The notes: generated by a model from the sequence alone, not told the origin. A stretch of 64,000 bases of DNA from Dolichospermum sp. DET69 (GCA_017355425.1 CP070233.1:5761272-5825271), one strand, 5' to 3'. Positions 39,526 through 49,007 are shown, counted from the stretch's first letter. Numbers and translations: made by a program.

Positions 39526-42321
39526 ATGCCTTTAAATTCTCATATTTGGACACTGACACCTATAGATGTTTATAAAACTCTAACAACAACCCCCCAAGGT
39601 ATCAGCGAGGTAGAAGCCAATATCAGATTAAAACAATCCGGTTATAACGAACTTCCCGAACCCAAAACACGGCCTTTAATCCTGCGTTTTACCGACCAAT
39701 TAACCCATTTTATGGCCTTGCTTTTATGGGTAGCAGGAATATTAGCTTTTATTTCCCAAACACCAGAATTAGGTTGGGCAATTTGGGCTGTTATTTGGAT
39801 TAATGCTATTTTTAGTTTTTGGCAAGAATATCAAGCCGAAAAGGCCTTATCTGCTTTAAAAAAAATCCTCCCTTCCCAAGCCAAAGTTTATCGAGATGGC
39901 AAATTATCGGTAATTGCTACCCGTGAATTAGTTAGCGGGGATGTCATGCAGTTAGAAGAAGGTGATAAAATTTCCGCTGATGCCAGAATTGTGGAATGTC
40001 AGTCTTTATATGTAGATGTCTCCATACTCACAGGGGAATCTTTACCCGTTCCCCGAATCTGCGAACCTGTTACCGCAGACAATATCCACGCTTCCGAATC
40101 CAATAACTTAGTATTTGCCGGTTCTACCGTAGCCGCAGGTCGGGGACTCGCGGTAGTCTATGCCACAGGCACACATACAGAATTTGGTCAAGTTGCCCAT
40201 CTTACTGCCAATGTGAAGCGAGAAGCCAGCACTTTAGAAGTGGAGATTTCTAGGGTAGTTCACATCATTACCATCATTGCCTTGAGTATGGGTGTGGTGA
40301 TATTTTTACTCACTAAGTTGCTGGTAGGAATGCAACTCAAGGAAAGTTTCATTTTTGCCATTGGCATTATTGTGGCATTTGTTCCCGAAGGTTTACTACC
40401 TACCGTGAGTTTATCATTGGCAATTGGTGTTAAACGCATGGCTAAACAAAATGCTTTGGTGCGGCGTTTATCTGCGGTAGAAACTTTGAGCGCAACTACG
40501 GTTATTTGCACTGATAAAACCGGGACTTTGACTAAAAATGAAATGACTGTGCGCCAATTGTGGATTCCTAATATTAATATTAATGTGACTGGGGTAGGTT
40601 ATGAACCCAAGGGAGAAGTAGAAATCAAATCTCCTGAAAATGAATCTCAGGTGCGGTTAATGTTAGCTGGGGCTGCACTTTGTTCTAATGCGCGGTTAAA
40701 TCATCCCCCCAATTCTAATCAATGGCAAGTATTAGGTGATCCTACAGAAGCAGCGTTATTAGTGGCAGCAATTAAGGCAGATTTGCAGTTGGAGGAGTTA
40801 CAAAAACAAGCCCCAAGAGTTAAGGAAATTCCTTTTGATTCTCACCGCAGAATGATGACGGTTTTATTATCAGGTAATTTAGAATTAGATAATACTGGAA
40901 ATTCTCAATATCTGATTTTTACGAAAGGTGCAACTTTAGATGTATTAGAACATTCGCGGTATTTATGGCATCCAGGAAAAAAACTGGAACTGACGGAAAA
41001 CCAGCGCGAGGAAATCATTACCGCTAATGATCAACTAGCTAGTCAGGGTTATCGTGTTTTAGCTGTGGCTACAAGTCAAGGTGGCACGGAATTAAACCAA
41101 CTAGATAATAATTTATTAGAACAGGATTTGACTTTTTTAGGATTGGTGGCGATGATTGATCCACCACGTGCAGAAGTTGCTGATGCGATCGCTCTTTGTC
41201 ATCGTGCAGGTATTCAAGTTACCATGATTACAGGTGATTATGGCTTAACAGCAGCGGCAATTGCCCAACGGATTGGTTTAGTTAACGGTAAAGCTAGAAT
41301 TATCACTGGGGAACAATTAGGACATCTTTCTGATACTCAATTACGGCAAATTCTCCACAAGCACAAAACAGGATTGGTATTTGCCAGAGTTATCCCAGAA
41401 CAGAAACTTAGATTAGTTGAAGCATATAAACACCTTGGTCATATCGTTGCTGTGACTGGTGATGGTGTCAACGATGCCCCCGCTTTACGGGCTGCAAATA
41501 TTGGTATTGCGATGGGAATTAGCGGTACAGATGTTGCTCGTGAAGCTGCGGATATTGTGCTGATAGATGATAATTTTGCCACCATCGTTTCTGCTATTGA
41601 ACAGGGGAGAGCGGTATATCAAAACATCCGTAAATTCATGACTTATATCCTCGCTTCTAATATGGCGGAATTTTTGCCCTTCTTAGCAATGGTGTTTCTG
41701 AAAATACCCCCAGCTTTGGTAATTTTACAAATATTAGCCATTGACTTAGGTACAGATATGTTACCTGCATTGGCATTAGGGGCAGAAAAACCGGAAACTG
41801 GTTCGATGGAATTACCACCCCGGAAAAAATCAAAACCACTATTAGATTTATCTTTACTACTGCGTGCTTACTGCTTTTTAGGACTGTTGGAAGGTTTAGC
41901 AGGTATGGCGGGATTTTTCTTTGTTTGGTGGAGTAATGGCTATAATCTTACTCAATTACAGGCACTTAGTCCGAGTATTCTATCTCATTCAGCAGATGCT
42001 ACGATTATGGCTATTTATTACCAAGCCACAACGATGACTTTAGCGGTAATTGTCGCTTGTCAAGATGGTAACGTTTTTGCCTGTCGTTCGGAACGAATTT
42101 CAATTTTGCGTTTGGGCTTTTTTAGTAACCCTTTTATTTGGGCAGGAATTGCAGTGGAATGGGTATTAATATTTTCAATTATTTATTCTCCTACTTTACA
42201 AAAAATCTTTTCTACTGCATCTTTACCACTATCTTATTTATTAATATTATTGTTTTGTCCACCGTTCATTTTAATAGCTGATGAACTGAGAAAACGCATG
42301 ATTATGAACGACTCACACTGA
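39526..42321 (+). CDS. P-type cation-transporting ATPase (P2 group)
   Basis: 931 residues. The N-terminal cation-ATPase domain (about 10-80) begins HIWTLTPIDVYKTLTTTPQG. The TGES actuator loop is at 169-172, PEGLLPTVSLSLA at 287-299 in the ion-binding helix M4, phosphorylation site D330 in CTDKTGTLTKNEM, KGA nucleotide-binding motif, MITGDYGLTAAAIA and the GDGVNDAPAL hinge. The C-terminal six-helix bundle is complete. The PEGL motif places it with calcium/sodium-type P2 pumps; LLPTVSLSL and KRMAKQNALVRRL resemble the Na/K-ATPase branch. Substrate is not certain. Start ATG 39526 follows GCTGAGAGT. A decayed copy of its 5' end lies at 47030-47130. Confidence 0.93.
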   Translation: MPLNSHIWTLTPIDVYKTLTTTPQGISEVEANIRLKQSGYNELPEPKTRPLILRFTDQLTHFMALLLWVAGILAFISQTPELGWAIWAVIWINAIFSFWQEYQAEKALSALKKILPSQAKVYRDGKLSVIATRELVSGDVMQLEEGDKISADARIVECQSLYVDVSILTGESLPVPRICEPVTADNIHASESNNLVFAGSTVAAGRGLAVVYATGTHTEFGQVAHLTANVKREASTLEVEISRVVHIITIIALSMGVVIFLLTKLLVGMQLKESFIFAIGIIVAFVPEGLLPTVSLSLAIGVKRMAKQNALVRRLSAVETLSATTVICTDKTGTLTKNEMTVRQLWIPNININVTGVGYEPKGEVEIKSPENESQVRLMLAGAALCSNARLNHPPNSNQWQVLGDPTEAALLVAAIKADLQLEELQKQAPRVKEIPFDSHRRMMTVLLSGNLELDNTGNSQYLIFTKGATLDVLEHSRYLWHPGKKLELTENQREEIITANDQLASQGYRVLAVATSQGGTELNQLDNNLLEQDLTFLGLVAMIDPPRAEVADAIALCHRAGIQVTMITGDYGLTAAAIAQRIGLVNGKARIITGEQLGHLSDTQLRQILHKHKTGLVFARVIPEQKLRLVEAYKHLGHIVAVTGDGVNDAPALRAANIGIAMGISGTDVAREAADIVLIDDNFATIVSAIEQGRAVYQNIRKFMTYILASNMAEFLPFLAMVFLKIPPALVILQILAIDLGTDMLPALALGAEKPETGSMELPPRKKSKPLLDLSLLLRAYCFLGLLEGLAGMAGFFFVWWSNGYNLTQLQALSPSILSHSADATIMAIYYQATTMTLAVIVACQDGNVFACRSERISILRLGFFSNPFIWAGIAVEWVLIFSIIYSPTLQKIFSTASLPLSYLLILLFCPPFILIADELRKRMIMNDSH

Positions 42322-42329
42322 ATACAATA

Positions 42330-42479
42330 AGAGACTTCCAATTAAAGAAATATCCAAAATTTCTTGTGGTGCGGGCCGAAAAGTCCCCTAATAATACAGG
42401 GACGGGCAAGATGCCCATCCCACAAAATTGGATAGCGAAGCGCTGCTGCAAGCAGTTCATCTTTTTTGTGGAGTTCTCT
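42330..42479. mobile_element. MITE-like element, family B, copy 2, with a nested palindromic repeat
   Basis: Same ends and core as 28038-28161 (GTGCGGGCCGAAAAGTCCCC and the GGGCAAGATGCCC hairpin). The right arm is split by about 24 extra bases, AGCGAAGCGCTGCTGCAAGC plus AGTT, which occur in reverse orientation at 46773-46800. It sits between the ATPase stop and the HigA-like pseudogene. Confidence 0.82.
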
Positions 42480-42494
42480 AAAGAGAAATGGAAA

Positions 42495-42893
42495 ATGACT
42501 ATTATTTTTAATAATAAAACTTATGGTCAATTACTAGCAGATATTGCTCCTCAAGTAATTGAAACTGAAGCTGAGTATGAACGTCTTTTGAAAATTTCAG
42601 AATATCTAACTTTAAAAAAAATCTTACTCCAGAGGAGCGAGCTTTAGATAAATTGCTTGTCAGACTAATTGAAGATTATGAGGAAGAAAAATTATCCAAT
42701 GGATAAATCTACACCTCATGAAATATTGCAACACATCATGGAATCTAGTGGTATTCTTCAAGCTGACTTGGTAGGTATTATTGGTTCTAGCGGTGTGATG
42801 TCAGAAGTTGTAAACGGTAAACGTTCCATTAGTAAAACACAAGCTAAAGCCTTGGGAGAACATTTTAAAGTTTCTCCAAGTTTATTTATTTGA
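42495..42893 (+). pseudogene. HigA-like antitoxin with two frameshifts
   Basis: Frame 1 reads MTIIFNNKTYGQLLADIAPQ to KISEYLTLKK. After an eight-A run (42616-42623) the next frame reads NLTPEERALDKLLVRLIEDY then EEE. After a five-A run (42690-42694) a third frame continues with YPMDKSTPHEILQHIMESSG and a helix-turn-helix ending ALGEHFKVSPSLFI. Joined, the three pieces give an intact-length HigA-type XRE regulator of about 130 residues. No HigB toxin gene is beside it; the upstream side is occupied by a MITE. The two breaks are in poly-A runs, so sequencing error or strain-specific slippage should be considered. Confidence 0.75.
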
Positions 42894-43542
42894 ACACTGT
42901 TAAACAATTTTATATTTGGCGTTGCACAATTGAAGGAGGAATTACAGCATAATTCACCGAGTTAGGAGTAAAACTGGCTTAGTATCTGGCTTTGAATTTA
43001 GATTCTGTACATCATTGATCTGCAATCTGCTGTATTGTCTTGAATTTGTTAAAAATGTATCTGTTGTCACAAAAAATAATGAATTGTGAGGGGATCAACA
43101 CATATATTGCTCAGTATTAATAAAAACTTATATAAACTAAGATTGCCATATATATACTTTAGGAAAACGACTGTTCAGGAATCCTGATTAAAAAATATTG
43201 CAAGAACTTGATTTAGTTGCTAATGTGTGTAGGTACGACAGCACAGGTGAACGCTCGGATTATTAGCGAGGTAAAATCAATGAGCCTTATCCATCCTGCC
43301 AAAAATCTTTTATGTTGATGATTCCCATCGTGACAACGAGAAATTTCTGCTGGCAACAAGCAATAAAGGGGTATTGCAGATGAGCAGAAATAGTAGCTCC
43401 TATAGCGCACCGTGGCGTTAGCTATTTTTGTCACTGAATTGAAATTTGATTTTTGTTTACAGTTCATTAATCGTCTTAGCTGTTGATTGCAAAGAAGGCA
43501 ATGCATGAAGACGAAAAATGAATAATTTGGAGGTGAAAACCG
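42894..43542. other. Intergenic region upstream of the SDR gene
   Basis: 649 bases with no supported gene. AT-rich up to about 43200, then a more balanced stretch with a GCTCGGATTATTAGCGAG inverted pair (43253-43270). GGAGGTGAAAACC at 43530-43542 is the ribosome binding site of the next gene. I do not recognise a riboswitch. Confidence 0.55.
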
Positions 43543-44334
43543 ATGAAGATTCAAGGAAAAGTTGCACTTATTACCGGGGCTTCCCGTGGGATCGGTAAAG
43601 CGATCGCTTTAGAATTAGCCAAACAAGGCATGAAAAGGTTAATATTGATAGCCCGCGATCGCCAAAAGTTAGCCGAAGTAGCCGCAGAAATCGAAGCTTT
43701 AGGCGTAGAGACCACAATCATGGCCTTAGACTTAACTCAATCAATCAACGTCAACATCGCTGTAGCCCAACTTTGGCGCAGTTATGGACCAATTCACCTA
43801 CTGGTAAACTGTGCCGGAGTCGCACACCAAAACTCATTTCTGCAATCAAAACTTCCCCAACTCCAAGAAGAACTCTCCGTCAATTTGATGGGAATGTATA
43901 CCCTCACCAGTTTGATAGCCAAACGCATGGTTAGTCAAAAAAGGGGGATCATTGTCAATGTCTCCAGTTTAATGGGGAAAGTTGCCGCCCCGACAATGGC
44001 CACATATTCTGCCACTAAGTTTGCCATTGTCGGATTTACCCAGGCACTACGTCAAGAACTTGCCCAACACAATGTCCGTGTTATCGCCTTACTTCCTTCC
44101 CTCACCGAAACAGACATGGTGCGTGACTTGCAATCATTCCGGGGAGTGATTCCCATGACACCCGAACAAGTCGCCCAAGCCCTCGTTATCGGCATAGAAA
44201 ACGATACCGCAGAAATCCTAGTAGGATGGCAATCTCACCTAGCCGTATTATGCCAACGTTTCGCCCCTTGGTTACTAGAGATTATCTTGCAACTAGCAAC
44301 ACCCAAGAAACCATTACCTGATGCTGTGGGATAA
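43543..44334 (+). CDS. Short-chain dehydrogenase/reductase
   Basis: 263-residue classical SDR. The NADP-binding motif is TGASRGIG (11-18), with NCAGVAHQ near residue 89, catalytic Ser in VNVSSLMGK (141-142), Tyr155 and Lys159 in YSATK. Ser/Arg and ARDR after the second strand suggest NADPH preference. An unusually good ribosome binding site, GGAGGTGA, sits 9-16 bases before the ATG. The last 40 residues are hydrophobic (LEIILQLATPKKPLPDAVG). Resembles FabG/HetN-type ketoacyl reductases, but the substrate is unknown and no polyketide or glycolipid genes adjoin it. Two HIP1 sites lie in the first 120 bases. Confidence 0.9.
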   Translation: MKIQGKVALITGASRGIGKAIALELAKQGMKRLILIARDRQKLAEVAAEIEALGVETTIMALDLTQSINVNIAVAQLWRSYGPIHLLVNCAGVAHQNSFLQSKLPQLQEELSVNLMGMYTLTSLIAKRMVSQKRGIIVNVSSLMGKVAAPTMATYSATKFAIVGFTQALRQELAQHNVRVIALLPSLTETDMVRDLQSFRGVIPMTPEQVAQALVIGIENDTAEILVGWQSHLAVLCQRFAPWLLEIILQLATPKKPLPDAVG

Positions 44335-45004
44335 AGTTCAATCTAGTTAAGTTTTGTTTCGCGCAGAGGCGCAAAGTGTTTTTTGTGTCTTTGCGTAAAG
44401 TAAACTTAAAAAATGGTAGGTTGGGTTAAGCAAAAGCGCAACCCAACTAAAAATTTGATCATGATAAGGAAGAAATGACACCATCACTAACCCTGTAATA
44501 ATAGTGCAGAATTATAATTGCTCTTACTGTAGCGATCGCTTAATAATCAAAATATTTGCTAGGAAATAAATATATTATTGTCTGAATCAGGATATCCAGG
44601 ATTTAAAGATTTACAGGATTTTGATTTTATTTGTGGTGTACTAATATTTTAATTTGTCTGAATCAGGATGTCCAGGATTTTAGGATTTACAGGATGTTGT
44701 TTAAAGGTATCATGTTTTGATTTTTGATTGTCCATCTTTATCTATGTTTATCTGCGTTCATCTGCGTTCAATTATTCTTGATATTACTGTTAGATTAATA
44801 ATTTTTTTAAACGAACCACAGAGGACACAGAGGACACGGAGAAAAGATATCAGTTATATTTGTGTGGGAAGGGAGTAATTTTCTCGTTCATCTAATTAAT
44901 TATCTCAGAATTGGGGAAGCTTTCATCAGAAAATAAAATCCTGTAAATCCTTTAATCCTGGTTATCCTGATTCAGACTTAATAATTTTCTGAAAGCTTTA
45001 GATG
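44335..45004. other. Intergenic repeat zone
   Basis: 670 bases without a gene. It carries CGCAGAGGCGCAAAGTG near 44360, a HIP1 at 44533, the 40-base dispersed motif at 44580-44620 and 44656-44698 (plus orientation) and 44938-44978 (minus orientation), and CCACAGAGGACACAGAGGAC near 44816. Confidence 0.7.
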
Positions 45005-46633
45005 TTACAGTTTACAATTGTCGATGCGAGAGAAGACATCCAACATACCAAGACCCCACCCATTGTATCTTACCCACAATTTATCAATCGTATTGAGGTC
45101 TTCACATGGGAAATTATTAATGCTGTTAAAATCTAGCGAGCCTAGCTGCTCCCTTTTTGCAACTGCTAACATAACTCGCGTTGTTTCTTCATCAGCCTCT
45201 TTCCATTTCCCTGCTGCGAGTAAGTCACGAAGACGGGTATAATTCATACCTACTGCTGATTTTAGCTCAACATCATTATCATCAAAATTATATTCAACAT
45301 ATTTTGATTCAACATATTCGATATAGTCAATAGTACGTTTATAACTAAATTCATTATTTATTTTTTTATATAGATTAGCTGCCAAATTCAAATTTTCAAG
45401 TCCGTTTTTTTTATTTCCTATTTCGCTATAGTAATTTCCCCGATAGTAGTATACTTCTGCAAGATATGTATAAATATTTAAGGCATAGTCAGGATCAAAT
45501 TTTAATACAATATTAAAATCCTCAAATGCACCTGCTACATCTCCTATTTGAAAACGAAATTTTCCTCTAACATGGTATGCTTTATATAAGTTAGGATTAA
45601 TATTTAACGCTTGATTCAAATAATTGATGATTAGTTCATCTCTATTTATAATATTATTGTAATAATTGCAATCTACATCTAGGTTATAGTAAGTAATTGC
45701 TAAATTCAAATAGACTACAGCTTCTTTAGGATTAATTTTTAGTGCTTTCTCATAATCATTAATAGCATAGTCTATATAACCAAATTTTTCGTAAATAATT
45801 CCTCTGTTATTATAAGAGTAAGCGTCTTTAGGATTAATGTATATTGCTTGACTATAATCATTTATAGCATCCTGAAAGTTTCCCAGTTGATGATGAGTTT
45901 CTGCTCGTTTGAAATATATTTCAGCATTTTTGGGATTTAGTTGTAACGCTTGACTATAATTGGTAATAGCACCTTGATAATCTTCTTTTACAATACACTC
46001 ATCACCTAAGTTGATATATTTGTCAGCATCATAAAATGATAAATTCTCTAAATAGCCACGCAACCCACCAGGATAAAGTAATTCATCTATTCCAACTAAA
46101 GTTTTATCACCAATTGATTTAATCATATTCATTGGTAAAAACCCAGCTACAATAAGACCATATTCTTTTTCTGTTTCACTAAATTCTTCTTGACATAAAA
46201 TACAAACTAAAACAGCATTTTTTTCAATTTCTTCTCTATCAATTGTCCATTGAACCTTATCAAAATATCCATAACGGGTTTTAACCTGAATACCAATTGA
46301 TGAATCAGAAGTTAAAGTAAAATCAATTTTTCCATCTCCACCAATGCGTTTTTCATAATCAATTTCAGTTACAAAATCACCTAAACGGATTTTAACAACT
46401 TCCTCACCCAGCTTTCCCTTCATATTATTGAAGAAGATGTTCTTAACATCGTATTGTTGCTTAAATTTATTAGCCATCTCCCAGCAAAAATTCCGTAATT
46501 GCTTTAACCTCTCTCCAGAGATAACCGTCAACTCACTATGCTGGCCTTCCTTCTCACAATGGAGTAAGTCACCAGATTTCAGTCTTTGAATAAAATCAGT
46601 CTGCTGTGCCTTGAGTATTGTTGTCCAGTCCAT
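45005..46633 (-). CDS. Nuclease-like (DUF4365 type) protein with TPR repeats and a truncated GUN4 domain
   Basis: 542 residues. N-terminal part (about 1-200): KGKLGEEVV with E77/E78, GGDGKIDFTL with D104 and IGIQVKTRYG with Q116 and K118, the acidic-(E/Q)xK pattern of PD-(D/E)XK folds as in DUF4365. Middle (about 205-440): TPR units such as AEIYFKRAETHHQLGNFQDA and YSYNNRGIIYEKFGYIDYAI. C-terminal part (460-525): AVGMNYTRLRDLLAAGKWKE to FPCEDLNTIDKLWVRYNG, closely resembling the start of the GUN4 porphyrin-binding domain, which then breaks off into 17 unrelated residues. Soluble. Function unknown; the combination suggests signalling or defence. Confidence 0.8.
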   Translation of the reverse strand: MDWTTILKAQQTDFIQRLKSGDLLHCEKEGQHSELTVISGERLKQLRNFCWEMANKFKQQYDVKNIFFNNMKGKLGEEVVKIRLGDFVTEIDYEKRIGGDGKIDFTLTSDSSIGIQVKTRYGYFDKVQWTIDREEIEKNAVLVCILCQEEFSETEKEYGLIVAGFLPMNMIKSIGDKTLVGIDELLYPGGLRGYLENLSFYDADKYINLGDECIVKEDYQGAITNYSQALQLNPKNAEIYFKRAETHHQLGNFQDAINDYSQAIYINPKDAYSYNNRGIIYEKFGYIDYAINDYEKALKINPKEAVVYLNLAITYYNLDVDCNYYNNIINRDELIINYLNQALNINPNLYKAYHVRGKFRFQIGDVAGAFEDFNIVLKFDPDYALNIYTYLAEVYYYRGNYYSEIGNKKNGLENLNLAANLYKKINNEFSYKRTIDYIEYVESKYVEYNFDDNDVELKSAVGMNYTRLRDLLAAGKWKEADEETTRVMLAVAKREQLGSLDFNSINNFPCEDLNTIDKLWVRYNGWGLGMLDVFSRIDNCKL

Positions 46634-46772
46634 TTGTTAAAACTCACCTTTATCTGACAAGGAGTATTTATTCTAGCCCACATTCCGCACCCCCCGGTGT
46701 CACAATCGGTAATTTCGGATTTTTGAATACATTAAAGGATAATTTTTATACAAAAATGTCGAAATTTTAGGT

Positions 46773-46800
46773 AGCGAACTGCTTGCAGCAGCGCTTCGCT
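46773..46800. repeat. 28-bp palindromic dispersed repeat
   Basis: AGCGAACTGCTTGCAGCAGC followed by GCTTCGCT, an imperfect palindrome. The reverse complement is nested in the MITE at 42330-42479. Confidence 0.75.
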
Positions 46801-47029
46801 ATCGCTAATCCCAAATCCCCAAACGACCATTTTTTGTTGTGTGACAGTTTAGGGTGCGGAAGATGGGTTCTAGTATTCCCTATCAAGCAGCAAAACGCAC
46901 TAATCTAGATCACATTGCAGTTTTTTGAGTCTAACCAAAAAGTATAGAATCCTCAAACCCTAAAAACGCAACTTAAACAAACATCCTGTAAATCCTTAAA
47001 TCCTGGATATCCTGATTCAGACAATACCT

Positions 47030-47130
47030 CAGACAGATGAACAGCTATAAACTCAGCATCTGAAATATCAAAGCCTGATTGATACCAAAAGTATGAATTC
47101 AAACTTTCATATTTGGACGCTGACAATAGT
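47030..47130 (+). pseudogene. Decayed copy of the P-type ATPase 5' region
   Basis: CAGACAGATGAACAGCTATA through to TTCATATTTGGACGCTGACA parallels 39466-39560, which spans the leader and first codons of the ATPase at 39526. Shared blocks: CAGACAGATGAA, the ACTCA region, ATTCxxAxxTTCATATTTGGAC and GCTGACA. Only about 100 bases remain. Confidence 0.6.
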
Positions 47131-47156
47131 ATTAAGTGAAATTTGAAACCGCCAAT

Positions 47157-48590
47157 TTATCTTGTTTTCTCCGGTAAATTGCGCGGGGGGATCTTTCTTC
47201 CTTGATAAAACTGTTTTTCTAACCCACTTAATTTCCACCATGCTGCACTTAACAACAAAGGAACAAATGTTTCTGTTATCACAACTAAAGGCGATTTTGT
47301 TTCTACCAAAAATGCTAATAAAGGACTACTAGCTAAAGCGAGAATAGTAAAAACACCACACCAAAATTTTAACTGTTGAATTCTCTCTAAAGCCTGACGA
47401 CAACTAGCACATTTTTCTGTATGGGAATGATATCTTTCTAGCATCACTTCTTTATTTAATAAAAGTGGTGGCAAAGATTCTCCAGGAAATGTTTCCCCAT
47501 GATATTGATTTACCCATTGACGCAACGCGGAAACAAAAGTATCTGCTTTTGTTGCTAGGTAAAAGGCTTTATTAAAATTAGCACTACCACCTTTAGCGGC
47601 TAAATAACGTTCTTGATAATGGAGAAAAATTTGATCATCTTCCAAAACACCATTTTGACCAATATGGACATACCAACGAGGGCGAATTTTAATAAAAAAT
47701 CCTGGTAGTTTAGACTTGAACTTAAAAGGAAAACGAGCAATTATGCGACATTCACCTTTGCGAATGGGGACAGCATAAACAACAGTTAAAATTCTGCCTT
47801 TTTCAGCATTAATATCATGCCACATTAAACCAGGAGCAATAAATGTTGTGGAAAGTTTTCCCGATTGTCCCGCTTTTAATCCTTGTTTCCAAATCCCTTC
47901 AAAACCATATTTTCCTGATTCAACTATTTCTAATTCTAAAGGTGCAGCATTGGCACGATTTCCCACTGTCAGATGATGGGTAAAGGCAATATGACTAGGA
48001 TCAAGGATATTTTCTAATAATGTTAAAGCATCATAAGGAACATCTCTAAAAGTGTTAATAATTACCCATCCTTCCGGTGCTGCTTCTATGGGTTCAACAA
48101 CAGGAACTTTAGTATTTGTGGCATTTTCTGGATTACCAGCATAGACAAATAATAATCCTTGTTTTTCTGTGGTTGGGAAAGATGATACACAAGCCCTGGG
48201 AGAAGTTTCTGCTTTTCCTCCTGCAACCTGTTGGGGAATTTTTTGACAACTTCCATCTCCTGCAAATGTCCAGCCGTGATAAGGACATTCTAACAATCCA
48301 TCTTCATTAATTCTCCCTTCCGAAAGAGGTGCAAGACGGTGGGGACATTGATCTATAAATACTTGCCAAGTCTCAACTTTTTGATCCCACCAAATTACAA
48401 TATCTTTGCCCAAAAGAGTGAAAGGAGTAGGTTTTGATTTATCTAAATCTTGAAGATAGTGAACTGGATACCAGGATTGGGCTAATTCAAAAGTATCTGG
48501 ATTACTACCTCCAGGTAATATTTCTGTGATGAAAGTTTGGTTAATAATAGATTGTGTTTGCACCATTTTCTGTATTGGTTTAATTTTCAA
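47157..48590 (-). CDS. Rieske non-heme iron oxygenase, pheophorbide a oxygenase-like
   Basis: 477 residues. The Rieske cluster is C82-P-H84 and C102-P-Y-H105 (CPHRLAPLSEG and CPYHGWTFAG). A mononuclear-iron region lies around DPSHIAFTHHLTVG (about residue 195). The PaO C-terminal domain ends with a CASCRQAL pair and two hydrophobic segments (VFTILALASSPLLAFLV and LVVITETFVPLLLSAAW), implying membrane anchoring. This matches the PaO/Lls1/Tic55 family, which in plants opens the chlorophyll ring; cyanobacterial substrates are mostly unknown. It follows crcB by 18 bases and is likely co-transcribed. Start could also be M9. Confidence 0.9.
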   Translation of the reverse strand: MKIKPIQKMVQTQSIINQTFITEILPGGSNPDTFELAQSWYPVHYLQDLDKSKPTPFTLLGKDIVIWWDQKVETWQVFIDQCPHRLAPLSEGRINEDGLLECPYHGWTFAGDGSCQKIPQQVAGGKAETSPRACVSSFPTTEKQGLLFVYAGNPENATNTKVPVVEPIEAAPEGWVIINTFRDVPYDALTLLENILDPSHIAFTHHLTVGNRANAAPLELEIVESGKYGFEGIWKQGLKAGQSGKLSTTFIAPGLMWHDINAEKGRILTVVYAVPIRKGECRIIARFPFKFKSKLPGFFIKIRPRWYVHIGQNGVLEDDQIFLHYQERYLAAKGGSANFNKAFYLATKADTFVSALRQWVNQYHGETFPGESLPPLLLNKEVMLERYHSHTEKCASCRQALERIQQLKFWCGVFTILALASSPLLAFLVETKSPLVVITETFVPLLLSAAWWKLSGLEKQFYQGRKIPPRNLPEKTR

Positions 48591-48608
48591 ATTTCAAAAT
48601 CGGAACTT

Positions 48609-49007
48609 TTAATTAAAAAGTCTAGCAATAATCATCCCTAATTGAACACTGATAATTCCTAAAATCGTACTACCAATAAAATAACCAGTCCCAGCTAACC
48701 AATGACCACGTTGTAATAAACCTACTGTATCTAAACCAAAAGTAGAAAAAGTAGTATACGCACCTAAAAATCCTGTAGCAATAATTAACTTAATTTCTGG
48801 AGCAATCATAGCTGTTTTTTCCATAGCCAAAGTTGTGAAAAAACCCATTGCTAAACAACCGCTAATATTAATAAAAAAAGTTCCATAGGGAAAAGCAAAA
48901 CCAAGGCGGTTCGTAAACCACAAAGTTAAATAATAACGACTTAAAGCCCCAGCTATTGCCCCCAGACTAATAGCAATGGGAATACGAATTTCTGCCTGTT
49001 GTAACAT
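48609..49007 (-). CDS. crcB: CrcB/Fluc fluoride channel
   Basis: 132-residue four-helix membrane protein that exports fluoride as an antiparallel dimer. Signature motif [20 protein letters not shown] near residue 80 and [17 protein letters not shown] at the N terminus. Full length. It starts two bases after the stop of the Uma2-family gene and is followed 18 bases later by the Rieske gene, so all three likely form one transcript. There is no room for a fluoride riboswitch directly upstream, and none was recognised before the first gene. Confidence 0.94.
   Translation of the reverse strand: MLQQAEIRIPIAISLGAIAGALSRYYLTLWFTNRLGFAFPYGTFFINISGCLAMGFFTTLAMEKTAMIAPEIKLIIATGFLGAYTTFSTFGLDTVGLLQRGHWLAGTGYFIGSTILGIISVQLGMIIARLFN

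Larger units (their letters stand above)
46634..47156. other. Intergenic region with repeats and a gene relic
   Basis: 523 bases between two minus-strand genes. It contains the 28-base palindromic repeat at 46773-46800, the 40-base dispersed motif at 46982-47022 (minus orientation) and a decayed ATPase 5' fragment (47030-47130). No gene. Confidence 0.65.

Noticed and set aside
43213-43554. 113-codon minus-strand frame upstream of the SDR gene
   Set aside because: Composition is Cys/Tyr/Arg-mixed without recognisable domain, it overlaps the ribosome binding site and start of a strongly supported gene, and no neighbour supports it.
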